The notes under the pieces: generated by a model
Told to the model about the DNA's origin: nothing
The model's database searches: none
What the model saw: the letters and a program-made list of their open reading frames with translations, nothing else
Position numbers and translations under genes: made by a program
Part shown: one piece after another, positions 36,047 to 45,834 of the stretch
Layout: each line of letters begins with the position of its first letter
How positions within the stretch are numbered: the stretch's first letter is position 1
Assembly (NCBI GenBank): GCA_052400685.1
Contig: JBQTGJ010000002.1
DNA length: 64,000 bases
Direction: 5' to 3' (one strand)
Source of the DNA: CAZHHH01 sp052400685
GTDB taxonomy: Bacteria > Bacteroidota > Bacteroidia > Bacteroidales > Marinilabiliaceae

Positions 36047-37216
36047 GTGAGCTCAGAATCCAGATACAACAGACGAGGTGTTTCGGCATCCAAAGAAGAT
36101 GTACATCAGGCCATCCAAAACATTGACAAGGGTTTATTCCCAAAAGCATTTTGCAAAATAATACCCGACATATTGGGCGGCGACGATAATTGGTGCAACA
36201 TCATGCACGCCGACGGCGCCGGCACCAAATCAACGCTGGCCTACCTTTACTGGCGGGAAACCGGCGATCTGTCGGTTTGGAAAGGAATTGCCCAGGATGC
36301 CATCATTATGAACGTTGACGACCTGCTGTGCGTTGGAGCAACCGACAATATACTGCTTTCGTCGACCATTGGGCGCAACAAACATCTGATTCCCGGAGAA
36401 GTCGTATCGGCCGTCATCAATGGCACAGAAGAAGTGCTTCAACAACTGCGCGATGCCGGTATCTCCATCTACTCAACAGGAGGCGAAACAGCTGATGTGG
36501 GAGATTTGGTGCGCACCATCATTGTTGATTCAACAGTGACCTGCCGCATGAAACGCGAAGATGTCATCTCGAATCATCACATCCAGCCCGGCGATGTCAT
36601 CGTAGGCTTATCATCATTCGGACAAGCCACCTACGAAGAACAGTACAACGGAGGCATGGGTAGCAACGGCCTCACGTCGGCACGCCACGACGTATTTGCC
36701 AACTACCTGGCCGAAAAATATCCTGAGAGCTACGATCCACATGTGCCAGCCGACCTGGTATATGCCGGTCACTACAAACTTACCGAAGCCATCGAAAACC
36801 TCGGCGTAAATGCAGGCCAGCTGGTTCTTTCACCCACCCGCACCTACGCGCCGGTAGTGAAAAAAATTCTGCAAAATCACCGCCACGACATCCATGGGAT
36901 GGTCCATTGCTCCGGCGGCGCACAAACCAAAGTGCTTCATTTTGTTGACAATCTTCACATTATAAAAGACAATCTGTTTGACGTACCCCCGTTATTCCGC
37001 ATCATTCAAAAAGAATCGGGAACCCCATGGAGTGAAATGTACAAAGTATTTAACATGGGTCATCGCATGGAATTCTATGTCAAACCGGAAATGGCACAGG
37101 TCATTATTGACATGGCAGCCACGTTTAACATCGAGGGACAGATTGTTGGACGTTGCGAAGCGGCCGACAAGGCACATCTAACCATTAAAAGCGAATTTGG
37201 ACAGTTTGAGTATTAG
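36047..37216 (+). CDS. purM: Phosphoribosylaminoimidazole synthetase (AIR synthase)
   Basis: ATP-dependent ring closure of FGAM to AIR in de novo purine synthesis, cytoplasm. 389 residues from a GTG (VSSESRYNRRGVSASKEDVHQAI), the longer Bacteroidota form of PurM. Landmarks: MHADGAGTKSTLAYLYW, QDAIIMNVDDLLCVGATD, GGETADVGDLVR and MVHCSGGAQTKVLHFVDN; the C-terminal domain has PWSEMYKVFNMGHRMEFYV. Leads a purM-prfA-pyrF cluster, with a 74-base gap to prfA. Confidence 0.95.
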   Translation: MSSESRYNRRGVSASKEDVHQAIQNIDKGLFPKAFCKIIPDILGGDDNWCNIMHADGAGTKSTLAYLYWRETGDLSVWKGIAQDAIIMNVDDLLCVGATDNILLSSTIGRNKHLIPGEVVSAVINGTEEVLQQLRDAGISIYSTGGETADVGDLVRTIIVDSTVTCRMKREDVISNHHIQPGDVIVGLSSFGQATYEEQYNGGMGSNGLTSARHDVFANYLAEKYPESYDPHVPADLVYAGHYKLTEAIENLGVNAGQLVLSPTRTYAPVVKKILQNHRHDIHGMVHCSGGAQTKVLHFVDNLHIIKDNLFDVPPLFRIIQKESGTPWSEMYKVFNMGHRMEFYVKPEMAQVIIDMAATFNIEGQIVGRCEAADKAHLTIKSEFGQFEY

Positions 37217-37290
37217 GTACGCTCACCATATGCCCTACCAAACCAAACCCAACCAAAAATGCTTTTACAATAACACAAACAACCACGTTT

Positions 37291-38379
37291 ATGGCAATTA
37301 ATAATTCACTGTTAGAGAAACTGGAAGCCATCAGGCTGCGCTTCGAAGAAATAGGTCAACAAATTACCGATCCGGAGGTGATTGCTAACACCAAAAAATA
37401 TATAAAACTAAATAAGGAATACCGTGATCTGGAAGATCTGGTAAACGTCTCCAAAGAATATAAAAACCTAATAACCAACATCCAGAGCACCAAAACGCTT
37501 TTAAAAGATGAGAGCGATGAGGAAATGCGTGAGATGGCGCGTGCTGAGCTCGATGAAATGGAGGAAAAATTACCGGCCATGGAAGAAGATATTAAAATTC
37601 TTCTATTGCCGTCCGATCCACAGGATGGTAAAAATGCTGTGGTCGAAATACGTTCGGGAACAGGCGGTGACGAAGCCAGTATTTTCGCCGGTGATTTATT
37701 CCGTATGTACACCAAATTCTGCGAACGCAAAGGCTGGAAAGTGGAAGTAACCCACGTATCCGAAGGTACTGCCGGCGGATATAAAGAGGTTGTTTTTAAC
37801 GTAACCGGGAATGGCGTTTACGGCGTGCTTAAATACGAATCGGGCGTGCACCGTGTTCAACGCGTACCACAAACCGAGACACAGGGTCGGGTTCATACTT
37901 CTGCTGCATCGGTAGCTGTTCTGCCTGAGGCCGAAGAATTTGATGTGGTGGTTCGTACCGAAGATATTCGCAAAGACACCTACTGCTCATCAGGACCGGG
38001 CGGACAATCGGTGAACACCACCTACTCAGCCATCCGGCTGACGCACATACCAACCGGTATTGTGGTTACCTGTCAGGATCAAAAATCACAGCTCAAAAAT
38101 CTGGATAAAGCCATGATAGAGTTGCGCACACGTATCTACAACCTGGAATACCAAAAATACCTGGATGAAATATCCTCCAAACGGAAAACCATGGTTTCAA
38201 CCGGCGACCGGTCGGCCAAGATACGAACCTACAATTATCCGCAAGGTCGAGTAACCGATCACCGCATCAATTACACGATTTATAACTTACCCGCGGTAAT
38301 CGACGGTGACATTCAGGGGTTAATTGATCGCCTGCAGATGGAAGAAAACGCTGAACGACTGAGAGAAAGCGAAATGTAA
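37291..38379 (+). CDS. prfA: Peptide chain release factor 1
   Basis: Ends translation at UAA and UAG codons. 362 residues, standard. N-terminal helical domain about 1-110, stop-codon-reading region with PQT in RVPQTETQGRVHTSAASV (the RF1 PxT tripeptide, variable middle residue), catalytic GGQ in SGPGGQSVNTTYSAIRLTH, and C-terminal KIRTYNYPQGRVTDHRINYT. Second gene of the purM-prfA-pyrF cluster. Confidence 0.97.
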   Translation: MAINNSLLEKLEAIRLRFEEIGQQITDPEVIANTKKYIKLNKEYRDLEDLVNVSKEYKNLITNIQSTKTLLKDESDEEMREMARAELDEMEEKLPAMEEDIKILLLPSDPQDGKNAVVEIRSGTGGDEASIFAGDLFRMYTKFCERKGWKVEVTHVSEGTAGGYKEVVFNVTGNGVYGVLKYESGVHRVQRVPQTETQGRVHTSAASVAVLPEAEEFDVVVRTEDIRKDTYCSSGPGGQSVNTTYSAIRLTHIPTGIVVTCQDQKSQLKNLDKAMIELRTRIYNLEYQKYLDEISSKRKTMVSTGDRSAKIRTYNYPQGRVTDHRINYTIYNLPAVIDGDIQGLIDRLQMEENAERLRESEM

Positions 38380-38519
38380 CCAAAAACAACAATTGGCTGT
38401 TGTTAAAAATAAAAACCTGTAAAATTAGATTTTTCGACACAACAAGGTCTGTATCAAAAACGCTTAAATCTTTATAAACTCACGAATATTTAGACGTAAC
38501 AGCATAAAAAACAAACACC

Positions 38520-39347
38520 ATGACATCAGCAGAACTTTTCGAACAAATCAAAATCAAAAAAAGCTTTTTGTGCGTCGGACTCGATACCGATATACAAAAG
38601 ATACCCCGTTTCCTAATGGACACTTCCGACCCTGTGTTTGCTTTCAATAAAGAAATTATTGATGCAACACACGATTTGGCCGTCGCTTACAAACCCAACC
38701 TTGCCTTTTACGAAAGTCTGGGCGTTAACGGCTGGAACAGTCTCGAAAAAACGGTTAACTACATTCGTTATAACTATCCCGATCTGTTCATCATAGCCGA
38801 TGCCAAACGCGGTGACATAGGCAACACATCCAGCCTTTATGCCCGCGCTTTTTTCGATGCCATGGAATTCGACGCCGTAACGGTAGCCCCATACATGGGC
38901 GAAGACTCCGTAAAACCGTTTCTGACCTATGTGGACAAATGGGTTATTCTGTTGGCCCTGACCTCCAACAAAGGCGCCGACGATTTTCAGTATATGAACG
39001 AAAACAATGAACGCCTGTTTGAGCGGGTTATTAAAACATCCAGTAAATGGGGCAATGAAGGCAACATGATGTATGTGGTTGGTGCCACCCGTGCCGGGAT
39101 GTTGTCCGACATTCGTAAAATCATTCCCAACCACTTCCTTTTGGTGCCCGGCGTTGGGGCCCAGGGCGGAAGCCTGGCAGAAGTGGCCCGTCATGGGTTA
39201 AACAGCCAATGTGGCTTGCTGGTCAACTCGTCGCGACAAATTATATATGCCGGCGAAGGCAACGACTTTGCCCGGAAAGCACGTGCGGCTGCCAATACTG
39301 TGCGTGATGAAATGGCAGAGTTACTGAAAGAAAAAGGAATTCTTTAA
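38520..39347 (+). CDS. pyrF: Orotidine 5'-phosphate decarboxylase
   Basis: Converts OMP to UMP, last step of pyrimidine synthesis. 275 residues, the long (type 2) form common in Bacteroidota, Myxococcota and Actinobacteria. Landmarks: FLCVGLDTDIQKIP, AYKPNLAFYESLG, the catalytic FIIADAKRGDIGNTSS, VTVAPYMGEDSVKPF and FLLVPGVGAQGG for phosphate binding. Gap of 140 bases after prfA. It is convergent with the DUF4249 gene, with stops one base apart, and no separate terminator was seen. Confidence 0.96.
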   Translation: MTSAELFEQIKIKKSFLCVGLDTDIQKIPRFLMDTSDPVFAFNKEIIDATHDLAVAYKPNLAFYESLGVNGWNSLEKTVNYIRYNYPDLFIIADAKRGDIGNTSSLYARAFFDAMEFDAVTVAPYMGEDSVKPFLTYVDKWVILLALTSNKGADDFQYMNENNERLFERVIKTSSKWGNEGNMMYVVGATRAGMLSDIRKIIPNHFLLVPGVGAQGGSLAEVARHGLNSQCGLLVNSSRQIIYAGEGNDFARKARAAANTVRDEMAELLKEKGIL

Positions 39348-39348
39348 T

Positions 39349-40236
39349 TTAAAATTCAGCCGGCCGCGAAACAATCGTTATCGGCCGGCTGATGCCAATG
39401 CCGGTCCACCGGCCTATGCCTCCCTCAATATTGGTCTCCATCGAAGAACCATTAAACGAAAACGGATCTTCCAAAGCTTCCACATCTTCAAAGAAACTTT
39501 TTATTACGCGATACGAGATGGAATCGACCGCACCCGGAATCAGGCTTATGGTGTCATTCAAAGCATATTCATATTCCGGATATGAGGAATTGTAATACGA
39601 GTTGTTGGAATCAAATAAATAAACCCTGATTTCACGAACCCTGTATAATTTGTGCAGCACCAGTCCCTCCCCGGGATCTATCTTCACACAACCGTACTGA
39701 CTCGGATGATAATTCTCATTAGCCAAAGCACTCCTGACACGCGGGAAAAGATAAATTGGCTGCCGGTCGGAACTCAAAACAGTATACGCCGGAATACCGG
39801 TACTGTCGGACATGACCCGGTAACCCGCATCAGAAACCACCGGCGGCTGAGGAATGGTTGTTGTGGCCGTGGCCGTTTTTCCGCCCGTTTCCACTTTAAT
39901 ATCATACCGCACGCCAACCTCGCCTTTGATTGAGATGCTGCGGTAAACAAACGGAGGGAAAGAAGCATCGCCCTTAAATATTGTAAGAACCTCCTCCTGG
40001 CCTTTTGAGGAGGAAAGTGTAATTTTTGCATAATTCAAAAATGTGGCAGCAATAGAGGCAGAATCGTAGTGCGTTAAAAATGGCGAACTCATGGTCAGAT
40101 AGATGTGAGCATACTGACCATTTTCAATATAGCCATCTACCACAATCTTTGACTCGTAATCAGGCTGTCCTAAGTCTATATCGTTGGTACAGGATATAAA
40201 AGCCAGAACAAGTGCTATCAGAGAAAAAAATTTCAT
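39349..40236 (-). CDS. DUF4249 family lipoprotein, partner of the TonB receptor
   Basis: 295 residues, lipobox FISC with Cys16. DUF4249 landmarks: SKIVVDGYIENGQYAHIYLTMSSPF, KITLSSSKGQEE, YRSISIKGEVGVRYDIKVETGGKTATATTTIPQPP, FNGSSMETNIEGGIGRWTGIG. In Bacteroidota these proteins are encoded next to a TonB-dependent receptor and are thought to play a SusD-like surface role. Here the receptor is 12 bases upstream. Substrate unknown. Confidence 0.88.
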   Translation of the reverse strand: MKFFSLIALVLAFISCTNDIDLGQPDYESKIVVDGYIENGQYAHIYLTMSSPFLTHYDSASIAATFLNYAKITLSSSKGQEEVLTIFKGDASFPPFVYRSISIKGEVGVRYDIKVETGGKTATATTTIPQPPVVSDAGYRVMSDSTGIPAYTVLSSDRQPIYLFPRVRSALANENYHPSQYGCVKIDPGEGLVLHKLYRVREIRVYLFDSNNSYYNSSYPEYEYALNDTISLIPGAVDSISYRVIKSFFEDVEALEDPFSFNGSSMETNIEGGIGRWTGIGISRPITIVSRPAEF

Positions 40237-40248
40237 ATCAACGTTATT

Positions 40249-42585
40249 TTAAAACTTAAAACGCCACCCTATTGATGGAAGTATCGGGAACAAGGAAACC
40301 TGCGATCCCCTGACATCCATATCATACGGACTATCGCCCAGGTATACTTTATAAAACAGAAAATAAGGATTTGCCCGGTTGTAAACATTCATCACCGAAA
40401 AGACAAGTGTCGACTCTTTAAATCGTTGGCTTTTAAGTGCCATGGTCAGCGATAAATCCAGCCGATGATACACCGGCATCCTGAAATTGTTATAGCCATC
40501 GTAATCGTTCATCACGGTACCCATGAGCCACATCCGGCCCGAAGGCAAGGTGATATTATTGCCGGATGCCAGGACAAAAAACGCCGAAAAATCAAGTCCT
40601 TCCTTCAATTTATACGTCCCTGTAAGCGCCAAATCATGCGTTCGGTCGAACTTATCACGAAACCATCGGCCCTGGTCAATTGAATTAAACGAGCGCTCAG
40701 ATCTTAGCCAGGTGTAATTCACCGTTCCTGTGAACCGTCCTTCTCTCTTCTTCCCACTAATTTCCAGACCATACGCGCGTCCTTTCCCAACAAAAAAGTG
40801 ATCTTCAAAAACAGGCACCTCATCATCCTCACTAACACTAAAAATCACCTGGTTATCCATCATTTTGGCAAACACTTCCGACGTCAACAAAAAAGCAGGT
40901 CTCTCATAATAATAGCCCAATGAAAACTGATAACCCTTCTGCGGCTTCAAAAAAGGCGTTGACATCATCCATATATCGTTGGGCAGTGGCAACGAACTAA
41001 TACTGGCCAGATGAACCATTTGAAGCTGACGGGCGCCGGCCAGCTTAAAACGGTGGTGTGGTTGCGGTTGCCATTGTACCGACACCGAAGATGAAAACCC
41101 CCGAAACTTCTTATTTTGATGCCATTCACTTTCTGAATATTCCGAACCGCTATAATCCGGAAAAGCATCAGGCGCAATACTCACGTAATTGTGCAGACGC
41201 AGGCCGCCATACAATGTAAATTGAGGCGACAACGCGTAGGCATCATCCACAAAAACATCAATCTGTTGATTTCTGAAACGATTGTAATAAACAGAACTGT
41301 CGTTGTCGATTACCGACAACATATCCTGCGGTACCGACCAATAGTTAAACATCTTTACCCCCCACGATAAATGGTGCTTCCCGATAATGTGCAAATCTTC
41401 GGCCTGCAAAAACAAGCGCTTGTGTGAATTTTTAAAGGACACCAAATAATCCATCACATTACCGTGAAAGGCCGACCACGCCTCTGTATAGCCAATACGG
41501 ACCAGAAACCGGTGCGAGGCATTAACCTGCTGCTTCCAATCCATTGTAAAAGCTTTATTCCCAAAATCGGTGGCAACGCCATAATCGGCTAAAGCATCTT
41601 TAAGATAAAAGGCATCAGCACCCAGATACCAGTTAAAAGATAATAACGCAGAACTGCGCGGCTGGTAAACCAAACGTCCGTTAAAATCATAAAAAGAATA
41701 AGCACTCGTATTAAAATAGTTCTTATCATCGGCAACCACCAGCTTCGAAAGCTGCTCGTAAAACTCAAGAAAACTCCGTCGGGCCCCAACCGACACACCC
41801 CACTTTTGATTTTTGGAATGCTGAACCAGAGCCAGGCCTGATGTTAGCATACCAAGAGACCCCATCACTTGCTGATCGGAACGCAATGGATCAACCGAAA
41901 CAACAGAGATAACCGACGAGATGCGTTCGCTCAAAGCGGCCGGCGCATGGCCCTTATAAACCTCTGCTTTTTGCGTTAGCAAAGGATTAAATACCGAATA
42001 CAGCCCCATCAGGTGCATGGGGCTCATCAATTCCATGCCATCGAGTAATATCATATTTTGACCGGGCGCACCTCCCCTTACAAATACTTCGCCAACACCT
42101 TCACTGACGGTCTGAACGCCCGGCAACGTCTGAATGGCCTTTACAACATCCGCTTCGCCCAAAAAAGCAGGCATCCCTATAATCTCCTTTTTACTGATGG
42201 TTGCCTGCCCCGGTAAAACGCGACTGCCCCGACCAGCCCCCACACCCTTAATCTCGACCTCTCCGGTGCGTATGGATCGCTGATTAAGACGTATGGTGAT
42301 CGTGTCCGGCAACCGATCATCAACACTTATCATCTGCAGGTAATAGGCAATATGCTCAAATCCGATGAGGTCGCCCGCCCCAATACCGCAGAACAAAAAC
42401 CGGCCTAAACTATCCGATAAAACACCGGCTGAGGAGGCTTCATTATAGATGTGAACATCGCTTACAGGCCTTCCGGAAACGTCGTCAATAACCCTTCCTG
42501 TTATGCACCGGGTCTGAGCATATACAGACGAAGCAGAGCACATCAATAATATTAAAAAAATAACTATAGATCGTTCCTTTTGCAT
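40249..42585 (-). CDS. TonB-dependent receptor with regulatory-like domain
   Basis: Outer-membrane importer of 778 residues from the ATG at 42585, which gives a clean signal peptide (MQKERSIVIFLILLMCSASSVYAQ); the longer form to 42645 lacks one. Carboxypeptidase-regulatory-like domain about 25-105, plug about 115-230 (AFLGEADVVKAIQTLPGVQ, FVRGGAPGQNMILLDGMEL, GLYSVFNPLLTQKAEVYKGHAPA), 22-strand barrel to the terminal GWRFKF. It is not SusC-like: it is shorter and lacks the DASATAIYGSR motif. Co-transcribed with DUF4249. Confidence 0.92.
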   Translation of the reverse strand: MQKERSIVIFLILLMCSASSVYAQTRCITGRVIDDVSGRPVSDVHIYNEASSAGVLSDSLGRFLFCGIGAGDLIGFEHIAYYLQMISVDDRLPDTITIRLNQRSIRTGEVEIKGVGAGRGSRVLPGQATISKKEIIGMPAFLGEADVVKAIQTLPGVQTVSEGVGEVFVRGGAPGQNMILLDGMELMSPMHLMGLYSVFNPLLTQKAEVYKGHAPAALSERISSVISVVSVDPLRSDQQVMGSLGMLTSGLALVQHSKNQKWGVSVGARRSFLEFYEQLSKLVVADDKNYFNTSAYSFYDFNGRLVYQPRSSALLSFNWYLGADAFYLKDALADYGVATDFGNKAFTMDWKQQVNASHRFLVRIGYTEAWSAFHGNVMDYLVSFKNSHKRLFLQAEDLHIIGKHHLSWGVKMFNYWSVPQDMLSVIDNDSSVYYNRFRNQQIDVFVDDAYALSPQFTLYGGLRLHNYVSIAPDAFPDYSGSEYSESEWHQNKKFRGFSSSVSVQWQPQPHHRFKLAGARQLQMVHLASISSLPLPNDIWMMSTPFLKPQKGYQFSLGYYYERPAFLLTSEVFAKMMDNQVIFSVSEDDEVPVFEDHFFVGKGRAYGLEISGKKREGRFTGTVNYTWLRSERSFNSIDQGRWFRDKFDRTHDLALTGTYKLKEGLDFSAFFVLASGNNITLPSGRMWLMGTVMNDYDGYNNFRMPVYHRLDLSLTMALKSQRFKESTLVFSVMNVYNRANPYFLFYKVYLGDSPYDMDVRGSQVSLFPILPSIGWRFKF

Positions 42586-42797
42586 CCAGAAAAAATTACC
42601 GGCATCAGAAAAATGGAAAGTATAAATAATCGGCTCAGGAAACAAACAGAATTAACACATCGTCCTTCCGTCAGAAAACATAAATTAATAAGGTATGACA
42701 TCAATATAATACAATGATGCACGACTGAATTCCCTGGCTTCAAGAAAAAAACAAAACCACCATAATAATTTATGATGGCACGTCAACAAACGCAATC

Positions 42798-43388
42798 CTA
42801 AAAAATATAACCAATTGATAATCGGAGTCCATAAGCCACTTCCGACACTGTTTCATCGTAAGTTTCTATTTCCCGCGTTATGAAATTAACATAGTCAAAC
42901 TTCTTAAAAGTCCATGAATGACCAACTCCAAATGCAAATTCAAAATTAAACTTCTTCCCTATATTTCGCCTTAAACCATATGTTGGGATGAGATTAAAGG
43001 ATGAATAAACCTCTGTATTTTTTGCAATAGCAAAACCTCCTGCGGTATATCCAACATTAACAGACAGATAATTGCCACTATTGCCATCAATTCTCTTATT
43101 CAACCTGTTTCGGCGCTTAAAATTATAGTAGAATCTTGGCTCCAGATTTATATTGGGAATAATGGCCCAATAATTTGAGGCATCAATTCCGCCGCCACCC
43201 GACCAGCCGTACGAAAAGCCAATTTCACTTCTTAATGCAAGAGAATTAGTTAACCGATATTCATTGTATAAAGAAATTGGATAAATGCCTAACTGTACGC
43301 CCCAGACACTCTTCTCTACACCTGCATCCTGCGCAGAAGCCTTAACTATTAAACACAGCAAAACCACTGCTATGATCACTCTTCTCAT
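42798..43388 (-). CDS. Small outer-membrane beta-barrel protein
   Basis: 196 residues with signal peptide 1-19 (ends ASAQ). The rest alternates aromatic/hydrophobic strands and short polar turns, about 8 strands (VWGVQLGIYPISLYNEYRL, SLALRSEIGFSYGWSG, LEPRFYYNF, YLSVNVGYTAGG, LIPTYGLRRNI, FNFEFAFGVGHSW, YGLRLSIGYIF) and ends in Phe, as outer-membrane barrels do. Function unknown. It follows the lipoprotein gene at 43612 on the same strand, with a hairpin between them. Confidence 0.75.
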   Translation of the reverse strand: MRRVIIAVVLLCLIVKASAQDAGVEKSVWGVQLGIYPISLYNEYRLTNSLALRSEIGFSYGWSGGGGIDASNYWAIIPNINLEPRFYYNFKRRNRLNKRIDGNSGNYLSVNVGYTAGGFAIAKNTEVYSSFNLIPTYGLRRNIGKKFNFEFAFGVGHSWTFKKFDYVNFITREIETYDETVSEVAYGLRLSIGYIF

Positions 43389-43461
43389 AAATGCCTTATT
43401 ATGATGTGAAAACCAAAAAGTAAGTAAATTGAAACCGACTCATGAATGGCCGATCACTAAA

Positions 43462-43513
43462 AGCCCTGAAAAGTCTGAATATTATACGCTAAACATCCAT
43501 CCCTTTCAGGGCT
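43462..43513 (-). terminator. Possible terminator after the unknown lipoprotein gene
   Basis: AGCCCTGAAA (43462-43471) and TTTCAGGGCT (43504-43513) form a perfect 10-bp stem around a 32-base loop; read on the minus strand it is followed by TTTTAG. The large loop makes it a modest terminator. Confidence 0.45.
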
Positions 43514-43611
43514 GCAAATTTTATTTCAATTTTCGCCACCAGTTTTACCGGGGGCTATTCAAAATTCATCCTTTTGCCATAGTTTACAGGTCTCTTCGGA
43601 ATGAAAATCTC

Positions 43612-44808
43612 TTATTCATTCTCCAACGACTCCATAAAATCAGAAACAGTCTCAATCAACTGCGTAAATCCGGTTTGAAAATAAGATTCATCCATATAAG
43701 ACCCGTCGCTAAACGCCATCCGCAGAGAGTAATCCCAATACCACATATCTTCGTAACCCTCAATCTCATAAGCATAAAAATCGCTGGTGGCAATAGTCTC
43801 GTCTGAATCAGAAAGCTTCAACACCACTTTCACATTTGAATTCAGAGCCTCGGCCATAGCGCGAGCGTCTGCTTCGGTTTCAATGGCTATATTAACCTCT
43901 TTGGTGTCCGCAATAAAATTTTTCCAGTTGGCGTAGCCGGTCAACACATAATTTCCGATAGTAAGTGACACATTCGAGGCTTCCAAAAAATCAAAACCGG
44001 GAATCTGATCGATTCCCGTTGAAGCCGGAAGATCATCATAGGCAAAAGAACCTTCACTGTCAAAATGCATGACAAGCAAATCGGTGCCATCCACCTTTAA
44101 CGACTGATCCAAAGAAACGGAAGTATCACTGCGCGACAGCATATATGTGATTTCATAATTTTCAATGGTCAGCACTTCCGACAGGCTTGTGGGAACATTA
44201 TCCGAATCGTAAAGAGCTGTAAACTCCTCCCTGATTAAAATCTCATCGTCAAGCGACAATGTTATGACAGCCGACTTTACCAAATCAGAAACAACGTCTT
44301 CCATCTCTGAATTACTAACAGTTTCATACGTTACGTCATGCAGCGAAACAGTCACTTCCCCTTCGTCTGAATTAAATTTATAAGTAACCTGATCTGTGGC
44401 ATCGGTTCGTTCCCAGTCCTCTTCTTCGGCCACATAAGTATAAATACCGGCTGCCTCATTAAAAGTCTCCATGAAAGAAAAAGCCGCATCGTCATCAAAT
44501 CCGGATTTAAGCAGCAACACTGCGCCATTGTCACTCTTCAGCGCAGCCATTGATTGTACCGAAGACTTGAAAAAAGAGTCAGACGTTCCGGTTATTTCCA
44601 TTAAGTCGGCGAACTCCTGAACCAAATTCATTGCTTTGAGATCTTTCATCCCTTCGAGTGAATCAAACACCTTAAGCGCCTCATCTTCCATCATTTCTTT
44701 GTTCTCCTGCGGAGTCAAATCACTGTACTTCTCATTGTTGTCATCATCATTACATCCCACAAAAACCGAAGCTAAAAGTGGAACCATTAAAAATTTAGTA
44801 AAGTTCAT
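43612..44808 (-). CDS. Lipoprotein of unknown function
   Basis: 398 residues with lipobox FVGC (Cys19) followed by NDDDNNEK, the acidic signature of surface-exposed Bacteroidota lipoproteins. The mature protein is strongly acidic, begins with helical segments (about 30-90, MEDEALKVFDSLEGMKDLKAMNLVQEFADLM) and then is mostly beta-rich (about 95-380). No catalytic motif or family recognised. It stands alone with a dispersed-repeat region upstream. Possible roles include binding or scaffolding at the cell surface; nothing decides this. Confidence 0.7.
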   Translation of the reverse strand: MNFTKFLMVPLLASVFVGCNDDDNNEKYSDLTPQENKEMMEDEALKVFDSLEGMKDLKAMNLVQEFADLMEITGTSDSFFKSSVQSMAALKSDNGAVLLLKSGFDDDAAFSFMETFNEAAGIYTYVAEEEDWERTDATDQVTYKFNSDEGEVTVSLHDVTYETVSNSEMEDVVSDLVKSAVITLSLDDEILIREEFTALYDSDNVPTSLSEVLTIENYEITYMLSRSDTSVSLDQSLKVDGTDLLVMHFDSEGSFAYDDLPASTGIDQIPGFDFLEASNVSLTIGNYVLTGYANWKNFIADTKEVNIAIETEADARAMAEALNSNVKVVLKLSDSDETIATSDFYAYEIEGYEDMWYWDYSLRMAFSDGSYMDESYFQTGFTQLIETVSDFMESLENE

Positions 44809-44836
44809 TTTTTTTGATTATAGGTTATGTAATAGA

Positions 44837-44895
44837 TCGTGCTTGCCCGAAAATACTTGTGGCAAAAAACAAAAGCTTCATTATTGTATTTAGGA
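44837..44895 (+). repeat. Partial dispersed repeat (left end only)
   Basis: CGTGCTTGCCCGAAAATAC then CAAAAGCTTCATTATTGTATTT resembles the left third of the 9968-10114 copy (GTGGTTGCCCGAAAACTC, then GCTTCATTTTTGAGG). The rest is missing. Confidence 0.5.
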
Positions 44896-45049
44896 ACTCT
44901 CTTATTTTAATAATTAAAGACTTATCACAAATTTAATTTTTTATTTGAAACCCCACATCTTATTCGTTACATAAAAAACCAACCATTATGCTACTGGCTG
45001 CACCACGGGAGGCAGGCATGCAAAAAAGTATAATCCACAGCGTATCAGA

Positions 45050-45165
45050 ACCTGATTTCAAAGTCCGACATCGGTATTACGCCTGCTTTTTAAATGGGCA
45101 CTCACCATGGTAAACCCAAATTTTACGGACTGCACAAGCCGTTAATTTCAAATTTACAGCCAAAG
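45050..45165 (-). repeat. Dispersed intergenic repeat, degenerate copy
   Basis: Plus-strand matches to the reversed core: CGGTATTACGCCTGC, AATGGGCACTCACCATGGTA, AACCCAAATTTTACGGACTG, CACAAGCCGTTAATTTCAAA. Outer ends not clear. Confidence 0.6.
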
Positions 45166-45365
45166 CCCAACATTAAAAAGAGAGGCTAACTACCTACTAA
45201 TTACGTTAATGTACAAAATCAGGCCCTTTATCAAAAAAAACACGACATCAGTCAATTTTTCAAAAGCTACTTCGTTCTAAAACATTAAATTGAGATATAA
45301 AATCATCATTCAGAGATGATTTCAACTTAATTATTAACCTGCCCTCATGGGCTAAATTTTTTATT

Positions 45366-45761
45366 ATGTCACTTTTTTATAATAAAATTCAGCGCAAGAA
45401 TCCCAGGAATCCGGAAGAACCCGCAAAATGGTATCTATCGTTACGAAGCACCGGCCTGGTAAAAGAAGAAGAGGTGGCCAAACGCATCGCCGACGAAACC
45501 ACCCTCAACCCCAAAGAGGCCGAAATGTCGTTGGCACAACTCGAAAAAGTTCTGATACAGGCCTTACTCAACGGACAAACAGTTCAACTGGGAACGTGGG
45601 GTTCGTTCTATCTCACCCTTAACAGTGAAGGGGTTGAATCGGAAGATGAAGTCTCAGCTTCTCAAGTCAAAAAAATCAACCTCCGCTTTTCAGCCGGAAA
45701 ATCCATCAAGGAGGCCATTGCCAAAGCCTCTTTTAAAGATGTGGATAGCTTAACCAAATAA
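45366..45761 (+). CDS. HU/IHF-like DNA-binding protein
   Basis: 131 residues, longer than HU (90), of the HU-related histone-like type widespread in Bacteroidota. N-terminal extension YNKIQRKNPRNPEEPAKWYLSLRSTG, then the HU core: helix pair VKEEEVAKRIADETTLNPKEAEMSLAQLEKVLIQALLNGQTVQLGTWGSFYLTL, and a beta/tail part KKINLRFSAGKSIKEAI. Probably nucleoid-associated. Directly downstream is a hairpin, then a 22-bp tandem array that may or may not be related. Confidence 0.88.
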   Translation: MSLFYNKIQRKNPRNPEEPAKWYLSLRSTGLVKEEEVAKRIADETTLNPKEAEMSLAQLEKVLIQALLNGQTVQLGTWGSFYLTLNSEGVESEDEVSASQVKKINLRFSAGKSIKEAIAKASFKDVDSLTK

Positions 45762-45765
45762 ACAA

Positions 45766-45799
45766 AAGTGCCCAACTCCTCATAAAGAGTTGGGCACTT
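45766..45799 (+). terminator. Hairpin after the HU-like gene
   Basis: AAGTGCCCAACTC (45766-45778) pairs with GAGTTGGGCACTT (45787-45799), a perfect 13-bp stem. The following GATTTAAA is weakly T-rich. Likely terminator. Confidence 0.75.
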
Positions 45800-45834
45800 G
45801 ATTTAAACAAGATCAACCCATCCCCCGCAACGAC

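Larger units (their letters stand above)
44809..45365. other. Divergent intergenic region with worn repeats
   Basis: 557 bases between the unknown lipoprotein and the HU-like gene. Holds a partial repeat (44837-44895) and a degenerate one (45050-45165). The rest is A/T-rich with no gene and no clear -7 element. Confidence 0.5.
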
